From assembly GCF_023094165.1 (NCBI RefSeq), contig NZ_JALMDK010000001.1, positions 186,001-250,000 of the forward strand: a stretch of DNA of 64,000 nt, written 5' to 3'. The stretch's first letter is position 1, and every line of letters begins with the position of its first letter. Below the pieces are notes generated by a model, which saw nothing but the letters and a program-made list of their open reading frames with translations, was not told where the DNA came from and ran no database searches. Made by a program: the position numbers and the translations under genes. This DNA is from Crossiella sp. S99.2. Lineage in GTDB: Bacteria > Actinomycetota > Actinomycetes > Mycobacteriales > Pseudonocardiaceae. Below, one piece after another: positions 53,700 to 63,997 of this stretch.

Positions 53700-54749
53700 G
53701 TGCGTTTGTTCTTGCGCCGGATCGGGGCGGCCACCGCCGCCTGCCTGGGTTTGAGCACGCTGATCGCCCCCATCCCGGCCGGCGCCGCCGAGGCGACCTG
53801 CCGGGACCTGTCCATCCCGGTTTCCCTGCTTGACCTGCCCTTGCTCAGCCTGGACCAGACCATGTACGGCCGGCTGTGCACCCCGGCGGGCGGCAGCAAC
53901 ACCGTGCAGGTGCTGATTCCCGGCGGCACCTACAACAGCTCCTACTGGGACATCGCGCACTCGCCGGAGACCCGCTCGTACCGGAAGGCACAGAACCAGG
54001 CCGGGTTCGCCACGCTCGCGCTGGACCGGATCGGCAGCGGGCGCAGCTCCAAGCCGCTGGGCGCGCTGCTGACCGCCTTCACCCAGGCCAACGCGGTCAA
54101 CCACGTGGTCAAGGCGATGAAGTCCGGTTCGCTGGGGCCGAGGTTCGGCAAGGTCATCCTCGGTGGGCACTCACTGGGCTCGGCGATCTCGGTGATCGTG
54201 GCGGCCAAGCACCAGAACGTGGACGGCGTGCTGATCGCCGGCCAGCTGCACCGGCTGAACCTGACCGGCATCATCCCCACCCTGACCACGCTGACCCCGG
54301 TGCTGCTGGACCCCAAACCGGCGTTCCGGCTGCTGGACCCGACCTTCCTGACCACCGCGGTCGGGCAGCGCTTCACCGCCTTCCACCGCGGCGGCCCGCT
54401 GGATGAGATCGCGGTCGCCGAGGACGAGGCGAACAAGGACGGACTGGCCGCGGGTGAGGCGGTGGACGGCATCCTGCTCGGCACCATCCTGCCGCTGAGC
54501 AAGCTGATCAAGGTGCCGGTGCTGCTCGCCATGGGCGGCAACGACCAGGTGTTCTGCGGTGGCCTGCTGGGTAGCGACTGCTCCTCGGCGGAGGCGCTCA
54601 AGCAGTTCGAGGCGCCCAACTTCGGGCCTGCCGCCCAGCTGCGCACGTTCGTGCTGCCCAACTACGGGCACTCCTTCAACTACGCGCCGAACGCCTCGGA
54701 GTTCTTCCAGGCCACCGCGAGGTGGGCTGAGGAGATGGTCGGTCGCTAG
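53700..54749 (+). CDS. Secreted alpha/beta hydrolase
   Basis: 349 aa from GTG 53700, with GGAGG upstream. Signal peptide ends near AGAA-EA (residues 1-30). Nucleophile elbow GGHSLGSA, Asp region GGNDQVFCGG and terminal His in PNYGHSFNY form a plausible triad; two Cys pairs may form disulfides. Family members are lipases/esterases. It follows the P450 gene, likely one transcript. Its stop overlaps that of the convergent tail-module gene (bases 54746-54749). Confidence 0.82.
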   Translation: MRLFLRRIGAATAACLGLSTLIAPIPAGAAEATCRDLSIPVSLLDLPLLSLDQTMYGRLCTPAGGSNTVQVLIPGGTYNSSYWDIAHSPETRSYRKAQNQAGFATLALDRIGSGRSSKPLGALLTAFTQANAVNHVVKAMKSGSLGPRFGKVILGGHSLGSAISVIVAAKHQNVDGVLIAGQLHRLNLTGIIPTLTTLTPVLLDPKPAFRLLDPTFLTTAVGQRFTAFHRGGPLDEIAVAEDEANKDGLAAGEAVDGILLGTILPLSKLIKVPVLLAMGGNDQVFCGGLLGSDCSSAEALKQFEAPNFGPAAQLRTFVLPNYGHSFNYAPNASEFFQATARWAEEMVGR

Positions 54750-55192
54750 GCCGGCCCGCTGGGGACGGCCAGCACCGCCCGGACGGCCGTCCCCAGCACC
54801 GCCTGCACCCGCACCTCCGCGCCGTCCTCGCGCACCCGCGCGGCCACCGTGATCTCCGCGGCCCGGTCGAGCCGCACGAGCATCGTGTCCCCGGCGACTC
54901 CCTCGGCCCAGGCCAGTTCCGCGCCTGCCGGCTCGCCGTCCACCAGCACCCGGACCGCCGCGGCGCCCGCGGAAACCAAGCCGGACAACAAGATCTCCAC
55001 CTCGCCCGCGGGCACGGCCGCGACCAGCAGCGGCTCCCAGTCCGCCGAGCCGGTGCCCGGCCAGTCCAGCGGCCGGACCGGGGTGAAGGCGGCCGGGGGC
55101 GCCGGTGGGCGCAGGCCCTCCAGCAACCGCAGCCGTCGCCGGATCTCCCGCAACTCCTCGGCCAGGTCCGGCCGCCGGTTCGTCCTCACCAC
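54746..55192 (-). CDS. Small tail-tip-associated protein of the phage-tail module
   Basis: 148 aa, GTG start, overlapping the upstream gene by seven bases. Residues 8-28 form a charged coiled-coil (LAEELREIRRRLRLLEGL), then Pro-rich linker and a beta-rich domain without a known name. Position last in the module suggests a tip or fibre attachment role. No homologue recognised. Confidence 0.6.
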   Translation of the reverse strand: MVRTNRRPDLAEELREIRRRLRLLEGLRPPAPPAAFTPVRPLDWPGTGSADWEPLLVAAVPAGEVEILLSGLVSAGAAAVRVLVDGEPAGAELAWAEGVAGDTMLVRLDRAAEITVAARVREDGAEVRVQAVLGTAVRAVLAVPSGPA

Positions 55193-56292
55193 GCCTCCCG
55201 CACCGGTGCGACGGTCAGCGTGACCCGCTCCAGCCCGCCGTCATCGCCCGGTTCCACCTCGTAGCCCAGCACCCGCACCGGCACGTCCAGCGCGCCGTCG
55301 GCGAAGAACGGGTCCTCCACCACGATCCGCGCCTCATCGCCCACCGCGTAACTGCCCAGCACCGGGTCCAGATCGGCCCGCACCACCAGTTCGGGCAGCA
55401 CCACCGGCCGCCGGGTCGCGGCCAGCCTGGCCCTGGCCTGGGCGGCCAGCAGGTACAGATCGCTGGAGTCGACGAAGGACTCCGCCTCCTCCAGCAGCGG
55501 CCAGCCCTGCTCGCCCGCTGCCGCGTCCTCGGCGTAGACCACGATCCGGTCCTCCTCGCCGCCGGTGCCCTGCACGAACACCCTGGTGGCCATGGCCGCC
55601 GCGTCCGCCGGCCAGACCAGTTCCAGCAGGTTCGCCCCGTACTCCCACACGTGCCCGGCGCCGCGCCCGCCCAGCTGCGGGAAACCCAGGCGCAGCAACC
55701 GTCGTGGCCGCCCGTCCGGGCCGTAGGGGGTGTCCATGGCGAAGTCGAAACCGCGGTCCGCCTCGGCCAGTTCGCGCAACGCCTCGGCCACCGGCTTCAG
55801 CTCGTGCGCCGCATAGCTCACCGATCTGTCCACAGTGGACACTTCGGGTCCGGTCACCTCGATGCCCAGGTCGCCGCCGGGGTGGGACTGGGCCAGTGCC
55901 ACGATCTCGCGCGCGATCATCAGCTGATCCCCTTGCCAGGACAGCGGTTCGGTGTTGCTCAGCGGATGCCGGACCAGCCGCCGGTGCTCGAAGTAGGAGA
56001 AGAAGTCGTGCCCGGTCAGCTCCAGCGTGCCGCTGGTGCCGTCGTAGCGGCTGGCCCACAGGATGCCGCCCCAGACCAAGGTCCCGTCCCGGTCCACGTA
56101 CAGCGCGGTGCGACCAGGGGTGGCCGCGACCCGGGGACGCCGCTGCCGGACCTCGGCGTCGGTGACCCGCAGCTGCCCGCGGAACTCGCCCACGTCGTTG
56201 AGCCTGCGGCTGAAGGTGACCCCGGACAGCGGCAGCTCGTCCACGATCCGGCCGGTGCGCAGGTCGGCGAACAGGTAGGTGTAGGTGGCCAT
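55186..56292 (-). CDS. Phage tail-tip protein, Gp37-like
   Basis: 368 aa from ATG 56292, which overlaps the upstream stop as TGATG. It resembles the siphovirus ReqiPepy6 Gp37-like group: VTFSRRLNDVGEFRGQLRVT near the start, TALYVDRDGTLVWGGILWAS and LELTGHDFFSYFEHRRL. Such proteins sit at the tail tip after the distal-tail protein and correspond in place to Tal/gpD-like hub proteins. No lytic domain is visible. Confidence 0.78.
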   Translation of the reverse strand: MATYTYLFADLRTGRIVDELPLSGVTFSRRLNDVGEFRGQLRVTDAEVRQRRPRVAATPGRTALYVDRDGTLVWGGILWASRYDGTSGTLELTGHDFFSYFEHRRLVRHPLSNTEPLSWQGDQLMIAREIVALAQSHPGGDLGIEVTGPEVSTVDRSVSYAAHELKPVAEALRELAEADRGFDFAMDTPYGPDGRPRRLLRLGFPQLGGRGAGHVWEYGANLLELVWPADAAAMATRVFVQGTGGEEDRIVVYAEDAAAGEQGWPLLEEAESFVDSSDLYLLAAQARARLAATRRPVVLPELVVRADLDPVLGSYAVGDEARIVVEDPFFADGALDVPVRVLGYEVEPGDDGGLERVTLTVAPVREAW

Positions 56293-57284
56293 CAGTCCGC
56301 GGACCAGGTGACGTCGAACCACACCTCGACCACGTGGTCGATGCTCTCCTCCAGGCTGAGCTGGGTCCGCCCGTCGGGGTGCCGGTAGGCGGACAGGCAC
56401 AGCGCGGCGAACCTGGCCTCGCCGCCCATCGGCCGGAGCACACCGTGCGCGATCCACACGTGGCCCTGGCCGCCCGGGCTGAACTCGGCGGGCAGGTAGG
56501 CGGCCACCCTGATCGCGTTGGCCGGGAAGGTGCGGGTCATGGTGCCGGACAGGCTCACCATCCGCCCGAGGCGGCGCACCTGCAATGGCCGGTCGGTCTT
56601 GTGCGCCCACCGCGGCTCCGGGGTGGCTGCCTGCCAGCCGGTGTCGGTGGGGTCCAGCGTGCGCCAGCCGTCCTTGGTGGCCACCTCCAGCACGTGGGTG
56701 TCCAGCCGGTGCACGTAGCTGCCCAGGGGAGCGCTGACCGGGCGGTCGGCAGCGTCCAGCACCGGCAGCACGCCGCCGACCGCCGCGATGAACCGGCGCT
56801 TGTCCCGCACCCGTACCGGCGCCGTGTCCATCAGGTACAGCTCGGCCAGCAGGAGGTGGGCACGCGGGGGCGGAGCAGGCGGCACGGCCGGATGCTCGAC
56901 ATCGCTGGCCGGGCCGTCCAGCAGCCGCAGCTCGATCCCGTTCGGCTTGCCGTCCGCATCGACGGTGAGTTGCACCAGCACCCAGGTGATCCGTTGCATG
57001 AGCCTGCCGGGCGGGGTCAGCGTCAGCCTGCGTGCCCCGTCCACGGTGACCAGGAACGGCCCGGCCCCACTCGGATCGGGCAGCACCGCCTGGAAGGCGT
57101 TGACCGTGACCGTGTCGCCGTTGAGGCTGACCTGGCCGGGCGCGCCGGGCGCGGGCCTGATCCCGGCCCGCACCCCCACCGGATCCGCCGGTAGGTCGCC
57201 CGAGCTGGTCCAGGTCATGCCGGTGGTCAGCCGGGCGGAGGCGGCGTCGATCCCGTCGACCCAGCCCGGAATCCGTTCTGCCAT
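56292..57284 (-). CDS. Tail-module structural protein, baseplate or receptor-binding candidate
   Basis: 330 aa from ATG 57284. N-terminus MAERIPGWVDGIDAASARLT; a beta-rich middle (GDTVTVNAFQAVLPDPSGAG) similar to tail needle/baseplate proteins of actinophages, then a C-terminal beta domain (RRLGRMVSLSGTMTRTFPAN) of phage receptor-binding type. It lies between the distal-tail and tip genes. The frame is open to 57533 but only shadows are encoded there. Receptor-binding role is inference from position and fold pattern. Confidence 0.65.
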   Translation of the reverse strand: MAERIPGWVDGIDAASARLTTGMTWTSSGDLPADPVGVRAGIRPAPGAPGQVSLNGDTVTVNAFQAVLPDPSGAGPFLVTVDGARRLTLTPPGRLMQRITWVLVQLTVDADGKPNGIELRLLDGPASDVEHPAVPPAPPPRAHLLLAELYLMDTAPVRVRDKRRFIAAVGGVLPVLDAADRPVSAPLGSYVHRLDTHVLEVATKDGWRTLDPTDTGWQAATPEPRWAHKTDRPLQVRRLGRMVSLSGTMTRTFPANAIRVAAYLPAEFSPGGQGHVWIAHGVLRPMGGEARFAALCLSAYRHPDGRTQLSLEESIDHVVEVWFDVTWSAD

Positions 57285-57297
57285 GTCCGGTCCTCTC

Positions 57298-58155
57298 TCA
57301 GACCCAGGCGTCGCGCCAGTGCGCGGTGAGCCGGGCCGTGTCGTTGCGGTCCTGATGGGCGGTGAAGGCGACCGCGGTCTGCCCTGGTGGCAGGCCGAAC
57401 CAGGTCGAGCCGGGGGCCAGCGCGGCCCGGCGGGAGGCCGCGCCCAGCCGCACCGTGCGCGCCGCGGTGTCGATCTCCAGCAGTTCGCCGGTGGCCAGGT
57501 CCAGGTCGAAGGCCAGCCGGGCGCCGGTGCCACGTTGGGTGATCACCGGTTTGCGCACCGGGCCGCGCAGCTCCCAGACCGGCTGGCTGCGCACGGTGCC
57601 CGCGTTGTCCAGTAGCAGCACCCCGCCCACCGGCTGGCCGAAGACCAGCGGGAAGGTCAGCGGGAATCTGATGCCGGGCGCGGCCTGGGGCAGTGCGCAG
57701 GCGGCCTGCCGGGGCGAGCCGTAGCGCAGCGGATCCGGCGCGGTGAGCACCAGGGAGAAGGTGAACAGGTACGGCGTGACGTCGTCGATCCTGGTGCCCG
57801 CGCCCAGCCGGACCAGCGCGTGCCGGTCGAAGCCCTGCTCGGTCACCCGCAGCTCGCGCAGGCCCGCGGTGTCCGCGAGCACCCCGGCCAGCCGGTTCTT
57901 GGCCCGTTCCTTGGCCGCCACGCTGGGCGCGATCGCACTGCCCTCCAACGTGACCACTCGCGCGCCGCGGTAGCCGGGCGCGTCGAAGGCGCCGTCCCGC
58001 TGCGGCCGGTTGACCAGGTCCAGCCGCAGTTCCGGGGTGCTGGACCAGCCGTCCTCGCGGGTGATCCACCACTCCACGCCCTCGGCGTCCACCGTCCCGC
58101 CGGCCCAGCCGTCCACCTCGAACACCGGACGCTGCAACACCATCGGCTCGGTCAT
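57298..58155 (-). CDS. Distal tail protein, Dit-like
   Basis: 285 aa from ATG 58155, overlapping the tape-measure stop by four bases (ATGA). Resembles the siphophage Dit/gp19.1 family: N-terminal domain with VEWWITREDGWSSTPELRLD, DAPGYRGARVVTLEGSAIAP and LVLTAPDPLRYG, then a galectin-like C-terminal domain. The Dit hexamer joins the tail tube to the tip. Its position straight after the tape measure fits. Confidence 0.8.
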   Translation of the reverse strand: MTEPMVLQRPVFEVDGWAGGTVDAEGVEWWITREDGWSSTPELRLDLVNRPQRDGAFDAPGYRGARVVTLEGSAIAPSVAAKERAKNRLAGVLADTAGLRELRVTEQGFDRHALVRLGAGTRIDDVTPYLFTFSLVLTAPDPLRYGSPRQAACALPQAAPGIRFPLTFPLVFGQPVGGVLLLDNAGTVRSQPVWELRGPVRKPVITQRGTGARLAFDLDLATGELLEIDTAARTVRLGAASRRAALAPGSTWFGLPPGQTAVAFTAHQDRNDTARLTAHWRDAWV

Positions 58156-59732
58156 CGTCTCGCCGCCCAGGCCACCTCGCGGGCGGCGATCCGCCCGATC
58201 TCGTACTCCGACTGCCCCGGCCGGGCATAGACGTTGACCACCACTGACGTGCCACCGGGCACCGCGGCGGCCGCCCCTGGCGCCGCGCCGGGCACGGTGA
58301 AGGCGTTCACGAACCCGCCTGCCGTGGACAGGCTCTCCGGCTTCACCCCGTCCAGGAAGCCGGCCAGCACGTCGCCGATCAGCGGGATCTTGCGCAGTGC
58401 GTTCTGGATCGCGGTGATGAGTGCCTTGAGCCACTTCCCAGGGGAGAGGAAGGTCTCGATGATGCTGGTCTGGATCGCCTCGGCCAGCCGGGTGCCCAGG
58501 CGTTTGCCCATCGCGTCCAGCAACGGGCCCAGCTCGTTCTCCAGGTCGCGGAAGTAGTTGCGCAGCTTCCCGGTCAGCTCGGTGAGCTTGCCGTCCAGCG
58601 AACTGACCAGCGCCTCGCCGAAGTCCTTGACCTTCTTCAGCAATCCGGCCAGAAAACTCTCGACCAGCGAGCCGAACACCACGGTGAACGCGACCCATTC
58701 GGCGATCACCAGTGCGAAGATCCCGGCGACCTGGAGCAGCAGCTTGATCTGGAACTTGGTCAGCTGGTCGAGGATGTTCTCCAGCAACCGGGACACCAGC
58801 TTCTGCACCAGCAGGGTGAACACGCCGACCGCCAGGGTGAGGGCCGCGAGCAGGATGCCGACCCGCACCAGCAGCGCGACCTGGAACTTGGCCAGCTGGT
58901 CCAGCACCTGGGCGAAGAACTGGCTGGTCGCCGCCAGCATCCCGTCCAGGGCCCGCCGCCAGAGGTGCTGGATCTGCTGCGCGGCCTGCTGCACGGCGTT
59001 CTGGATGAGCCGCCAGAACTGCCGGACGAGGTTGAGCAGCGTCCGCAGCGACTGGGTGGTGGCCGCGACGATCAGCCGCCAGTGCTGCCGGACGGTGTTG
59101 AGCAGCTGGGCGTGCGCCCCGGTGGTGGCGGTGGTGATCAGTCGCCAGTTGAGGGTGATGATCCGGCGCAGCACCGGCATCACCTGGTTGACGGTGCGTT
59201 GCACGGCCAGCCAGGTGGCCGCGTTGGCCCGGCGGATCGCGTTGAGCGCCACCAGGATCACCTGCTGGATCTGCCGCCAGCCCAGCAGCGCGGTGCGCCG
59301 GATGGCCAGCATCGACTCGGCCACCGCCCTGGGCAGCGCGCGCCAGGTGTTGTCGCTGACCCGGCGGATCAGCAGCAGTGCCATGGTGGTCGCGGACAGG
59401 GTCTGCAACCACTGCGAGCGCACGGTCAGGAAGGCCGCCCTGGCCGCGGTCACCATGGCGCGGATGGCCGCCGGGATCCGGGTCAGCGACAGCAGCGCCC
59501 TGGCCACCTGGGCCGCGAGCAGGTGCAGGTTGCCCGCCATGGACCGGACCGCCACGCCGTAACGGGTGGCCTCGGCGCGGCTCTGCGGCAGCTGCCGGTT
59601 CAGGTCGCGGAACTGCCCGGTCAGCCTGCCGACCTGGTCGGAGACCGCCTCGGCGAAGTTGCCGACGATGCTGCGCGCGACCTCCTGTGCGGCCGCGGCC
59701 GCGGCGGTCGCGTCACCGGCCGGACTGCTCAT
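58152..59732 (-). CDS. Tape measure protein
   Basis: 526 aa, mostly alpha-helical with repeated LRxxxxxxWRLI units (residues about 140-260: LITTATTGAHAQLLNTVRQ, LIVAATTQSLRTLLNLVRQ) and hydrophobic stretches around 290-375. It follows the G/GT chaperone genes by a four-base overlap, the canonical position of the tape measure. With the known 0.15 nm per residue, the tail would be near 79 nm. No peptidase or lytic insert seen, so a short tape measure. Confidence 0.82.
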   Translation of the reverse strand: MSSPAGDATAAAAAAQEVARSIVGNFAEAVSDQVGRLTGQFRDLNRQLPQSRAEATRYGVAVRSMAGNLHLLAAQVARALLSLTRIPAAIRAMVTAARAAFLTVRSQWLQTLSATTMALLLIRRVSDNTWRALPRAVAESMLAIRRTALLGWRQIQQVILVALNAIRRANAATWLAVQRTVNQVMPVLRRIITLNWRLITTATTGAHAQLLNTVRQHWRLIVAATTQSLRTLLNLVRQFWRLIQNAVQQAAQQIQHLWRRALDGMLAATSQFFAQVLDQLAKFQVALLVRVGILLAALTLAVGVFTLLVQKLVSRLLENILDQLTKFQIKLLLQVAGIFALVIAEWVAFTVVFGSLVESFLAGLLKKVKDFGEALVSSLDGKLTELTGKLRNYFRDLENELGPLLDAMGKRLGTRLAEAIQTSIIETFLSPGKWLKALITAIQNALRKIPLIGDVLAGFLDGVKPESLSTAGGFVNAFTVPGAAPGAAAAVPGGTSVVVNVYARPGQSEYEIGRIAAREVAWAARR

Positions 59733-60144
59733 CGCTGCCCTCCTTGCGGTAGTGGGGCGCCGAAGAACGCCGCGATCTGCGCCGGACTGGCCCCGGCGGG
59801 CTCCGGTGTTTGCTCGATCCCGGGCCGGGGCACCGGGAGCGGGCGTTCCGGCGGGTCCGCGCCCTCGGCGGTGTGCGCGGCGGCGTACATCCAGTTGGCC
59901 GCGGCGAGCTGGTCCACCGCGGCCGCGAGCAACTGCTCGCCCAGGCCCCAGTCGGCCGCCTCGCCGCGGAGTTCCCGTGCCAGCGCGCCATCCCGCGGCA
60001 GGTGCTGGATCAGCACCCGCAGGCGGCGCCGGGAGACCTGGCCGCGGTAGTGGTCGAGCAGGTCGATCCCGTAGTGCCGCAACAGATCGGCCTCGATCGC
60101 CTCGGCGTGCTCGGTCAGGAGGTCGTCGAGGCCGATGGTTCCCC
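59729..60144 (-). CDS. Tail assembly chaperone T extension (GT by -1 frameshift)
   Basis: This frame has no good start of its own (only a TTG at 60082) but is open back through the slippery site. A -1 shift at 60139-60145 joins it to the G protein to give a GT product of about 231 aa, ending PLPQGGQR. Sequence after the shift: TIGLDDLLTEHAEAIEADLL, RHYGIDLLDHYRGQVSRRRL. This is the conserved two-protein arrangement of long-tailed phages, where G and GT bind the tape measure and help tube assembly. Confidence 0.82.
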
Positions 60145-60423
60145 CAGGGTCATCCCGGTGTCCCGGCCGTAGGCCTCCAGCACGCCCTGGATGTCCTGCA
60201 CGCTGACCTCATGCTGGTCGAACCGCTTGAACTGCTCCTCGCCCAGCAGCGCCCGCAGCAACCCGTCCAGATCTGTGGCGTCCAAAGTGGACAGTGCGCT
60301 GACGGCGCCCCTGGACAGTTCGACCGGCAGCGTGAAGACCTCGCCGTCCAGCTCGAACTCCCACTTCTCGCCCTGGGCCTCCAGCCGCTGCGCGCGGGCC
60401 GCGTTGACGTTGTGCCTGCTCAT
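60115..60423 (-). CDS. Tail assembly chaperone G
   Basis: 102-aa protein whose ATG overlaps the tube-gene stop by four bases. EFELDGEVFTLPVELSRGAV and DLDGLLRALLGEEQFKRFDQ recall the tail assembly chaperone family of actinophages. The slippery heptamer is near its end; most ribosomes finish G, a minority yield GT. Confidence 0.82.
   Translation of the reverse strand: MSRHNVNAARAQRLEAQGEKWEFELDGEVFTLPVELSRGAVSALSTLDATDLDGLLRALLGEEQFKRFDQHEVSVQDIQGVLEAYGRDTGMTLGEPSASTTS
60139..60145 (-). other. -1 programmed frameshift site GGGGGAA
   Basis: On the minus strand the zero frame reads CTG GGG GAA; slipping back one base gives GGG GGA ACC and enters the T frame with no stop until 59729. It lies about nine codons before the G stop, as in phage tail assembly genes. 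Confidence 0.78.
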
Positions 60424-60986
60424 GCGGTCACCTTGTTCATCGACCAGACGGCAAGGGGTTCGCCGCCGGTGGCGTTGATCGGGGTCAGCGCGGTGAAGGT
60501 GACGCCCAGTTTGAGCGCGGCGGTGCGGGTCAGCGGGGTCTCGTCGGTCTCGGTGACCACCCCGCGCGGGATGTAGAAGCGGTGGGTCAGCTCCGGGCCG
60601 TCCTTGAACTCGATGCCCAGTGCCCGTTCGTCCGGCCGCGGCGCGGCGGCGATCTCGATGTTGATCCCGGCCGCGGTGTTGCTGACCTTGCCGCCGCCGA
60701 AGAAGAACGGCAGCGTGTCCGGGTTGACCTGCAACAGGCCGAACTTCAGCGAGAAGTCCCGGTCACTGAAGACGTAGCGGATCGCGGCCACCGTCTGCCA
60801 GGTGTCCACCGCGTCCAGTTTGTCCTTGCGCACGAACTTCACCCCGTCGCTGGCGGTGTAGCCGAGGTCGACCCAGGGCGCGGCCCAGTCCTTGGTGAAA
60901 TCCGCCGGGGCGGCGGTGTGCGCGGGCGCGAGAAGGATCCGGCCGGTGCCGGCCACCCTGATCTCGCTGGCGTTCATTCCTGGCAT
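60420..60986 (-). CDS. Major tail tube protein
   Basis: 188 aa (a usual size for siphophage tube proteins). ATG 60986 with AGGAG upstream; ATG 60977 possible. N-term MNASEIRVAGTGRILLAPAH and WAAPWVDLGYTASDGVKFV, then beta strands and FYIPRGVVTETDETPLTRTA match the actinophage tail-tube family. There is no sheath gene in the module, so the tail would be non-contractile. Confidence 0.8.
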   Translation of the reverse strand: MPGMNASEIRVAGTGRILLAPAHTAAPADFTKDWAAPWVDLGYTASDGVKFVRKDKLDAVDTWQTVAAIRYVFSDRDFSLKFGLLQVNPDTLPFFFGGGKVSNTAAGINIEIAAAPRPDERALGIEFKDGPELTHRFYIPRGVVTETDETPLTRTAALKLGVTFTALTPINATGGEPLAVWSMNKVTA

Positions 60987-61001
60987 TGACGCGCTCCTGT
61001 C

Positions 61002-61409
61002 TCAACTCGCGGGCCGGACGGCGGCCAGCACGCGGAACTTGGTGACGTAGCGGGCGATGTGCCCGCGCCGGGAATCGGTGAACCAGACCGGCCCGTACTC
61101 CTCCACCACCTCGCTGACCAGCACGCCCTCGGCATGCCGGGTGGTGGGCAGCAGTGGCAGCAGCCCGCGGACGAGCAGCGCCAGCCGGTGCGCGGCCGGT
61201 TTGGCCGGTCCGTAGGCGTCCACCCGGATCCGGGCGGCGTCGATCAGCTCGTCGTCCCGGAATTCGCCACCCATCCGGGTGATCAGCACTGCCCCGGTGG
61301 CGCCGGTGAAGTTCAGCGGCAGGTCGGTGGTGACGGTGACGCCGTCCAGTTCGGGGCGGGCGTCCAGAAAGGTGGCGAGCAGGCTCTCCAGATCGGGGAA
61401 CACCAACAT
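61002..61409 (-). CDS. Tail-terminator-like protein
   Basis: 135 aa from ATG 61409 (GGGGAC upstream); the frame opens to 61445. An alpha/beta pattern with ELIDAARIRVDAYGPAKPAA followed by HRLALLVRGLLPLL matches the tail terminator or completion protein group, which caps the tube. Position directly before the tube gene agrees. Assignment is mainly by place and pattern. Confidence 0.65.
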   Translation of the reverse strand: MLVFPDLESLLATFLDARPELDGVTVTTDLPLNFTGATGAVLITRMGGEFRDDELIDAARIRVDAYGPAKPAAHRLALLVRGLLPLLPTTRHAEGVLVSEVVEEYGPVWFTDSRRGHIARYVTKFRVLAAVRPAS

Positions 61410-61467
61410 GTCCCCAGGTTTTCCGGGCCGCCGTCCCGCTGCCAACGCAACGGGACGGCGGGCCGGA

Positions 61468-61899
61468 TCAACTCCGCTGACCTGCGCGTTCGGTGACCTG
61501 ACGGGATGTGCGGCGGGACATCCCGCGCAGCACGCCCCACACCGCGAGCAGGATGTTGAGCAGCGTCACGACGGCGACGAACCGCAGTTCCGGCGCCGGA
61601 TGCGCGGTGACCGGGACCTCGTCCTCGCGGGGCTGCGGCACGGGTAGCTCCCGCGCCGAATGCGCCCGCAGCCAGGCGGCGTGCAACTCCGCCAGCTCCG
61701 CCCGGCTGGCCCCGCAGGCCCGGCCGAGTCGCTGCACCAGGTCGTGGCTGGGCGGCAGCCCGGTGCCGGTGCAGTAGCGGTGCAGTGTCGAACTGCTCAG
61801 GCCGACCCGCTTGGCGAGTGCGGCGTAGCTCCGGTTTGTCCTTGCCTTCAGTGCAGCCAGCAGCCCCGCGAAGTCCGCGGCGCCCCCAGTGACGGCCAC
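61468..61899 (-). CDS. HTH (XRE) regulator with C-terminal membrane helix
   Basis: 143 aa from GTG 61899 (AAGGGGGAT upstream). Residues about 8-70 form an XRE-type helix-turn-helix (SYAALAKRVGLSSSTLHRYC). Residues about 103-122 (FVAVVTLLNILLAVWGVL) form one transmembrane helix followed by a basic tail. First gene of the tail module and the only candidate regulator in it; membrane tethering would be unusual for a phage repressor. It stands 58 bases before the tail-terminator gene. Confidence 0.75.
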   Translation of the reverse strand: MAVTGGAADFAGLLAALKARTNRSYAALAKRVGLSSSTLHRYCTGTGLPPSHDLVQRLGRACGASRAELAELHAAWLRAHSARELPVPQPREDEVPVTAHPAPELRFVAVVTLLNILLAVWGVLRGMSRRTSRQVTERAGQRS

Positions 61900-62010
61900 A
61901 AGAATCCCCCTTGTGAGTCATCCCCGACCCACATCCCACTGTGGCACGGGACACAGCCAAAAACGAGGCCGGAACAAAGCCGCGGCGCCGTCCGTTGGAG
62001 CTGTCAGAAG

Positions 62011-62087
62011 CTTGAGTGTGGCGGACTCAACCTCGCATTTGACGAGGAGCGACGCTTACGCTCAGACTTGAGCCAGGATCGCTCAAG
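62011..62087 (+). promoter_or_regulatory. Two HAIR elements (HspR operators)
   Basis: HAIR-1 at 62011-62031: CTTGAGT-N7-ACTCAAC; HAIR-2 at 62067-62087: CTTGAGC-N7-GCTCAAG, perfect. Consensus is CTTGAGT-N7-ACTCAAG. They lie 57-133 bases upstream of dnaK and imply HspR repression of the dnaK operon. Confidence 0.92.
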
Positions 62088-62143
62088 GGCAACCTTGCGT
62101 GATTCGCCTACGTACAGCGTGACCAGCAGTGGAGGGAAGATTC

Positions 62144-63997
<1,854 letters not shown>

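Noticed and set aside
54740..62010. Complete prophage with att sites
   Set aside because: No integrase, capsid, terminase or portal gene and no tRNA or direct repeat at the edges.
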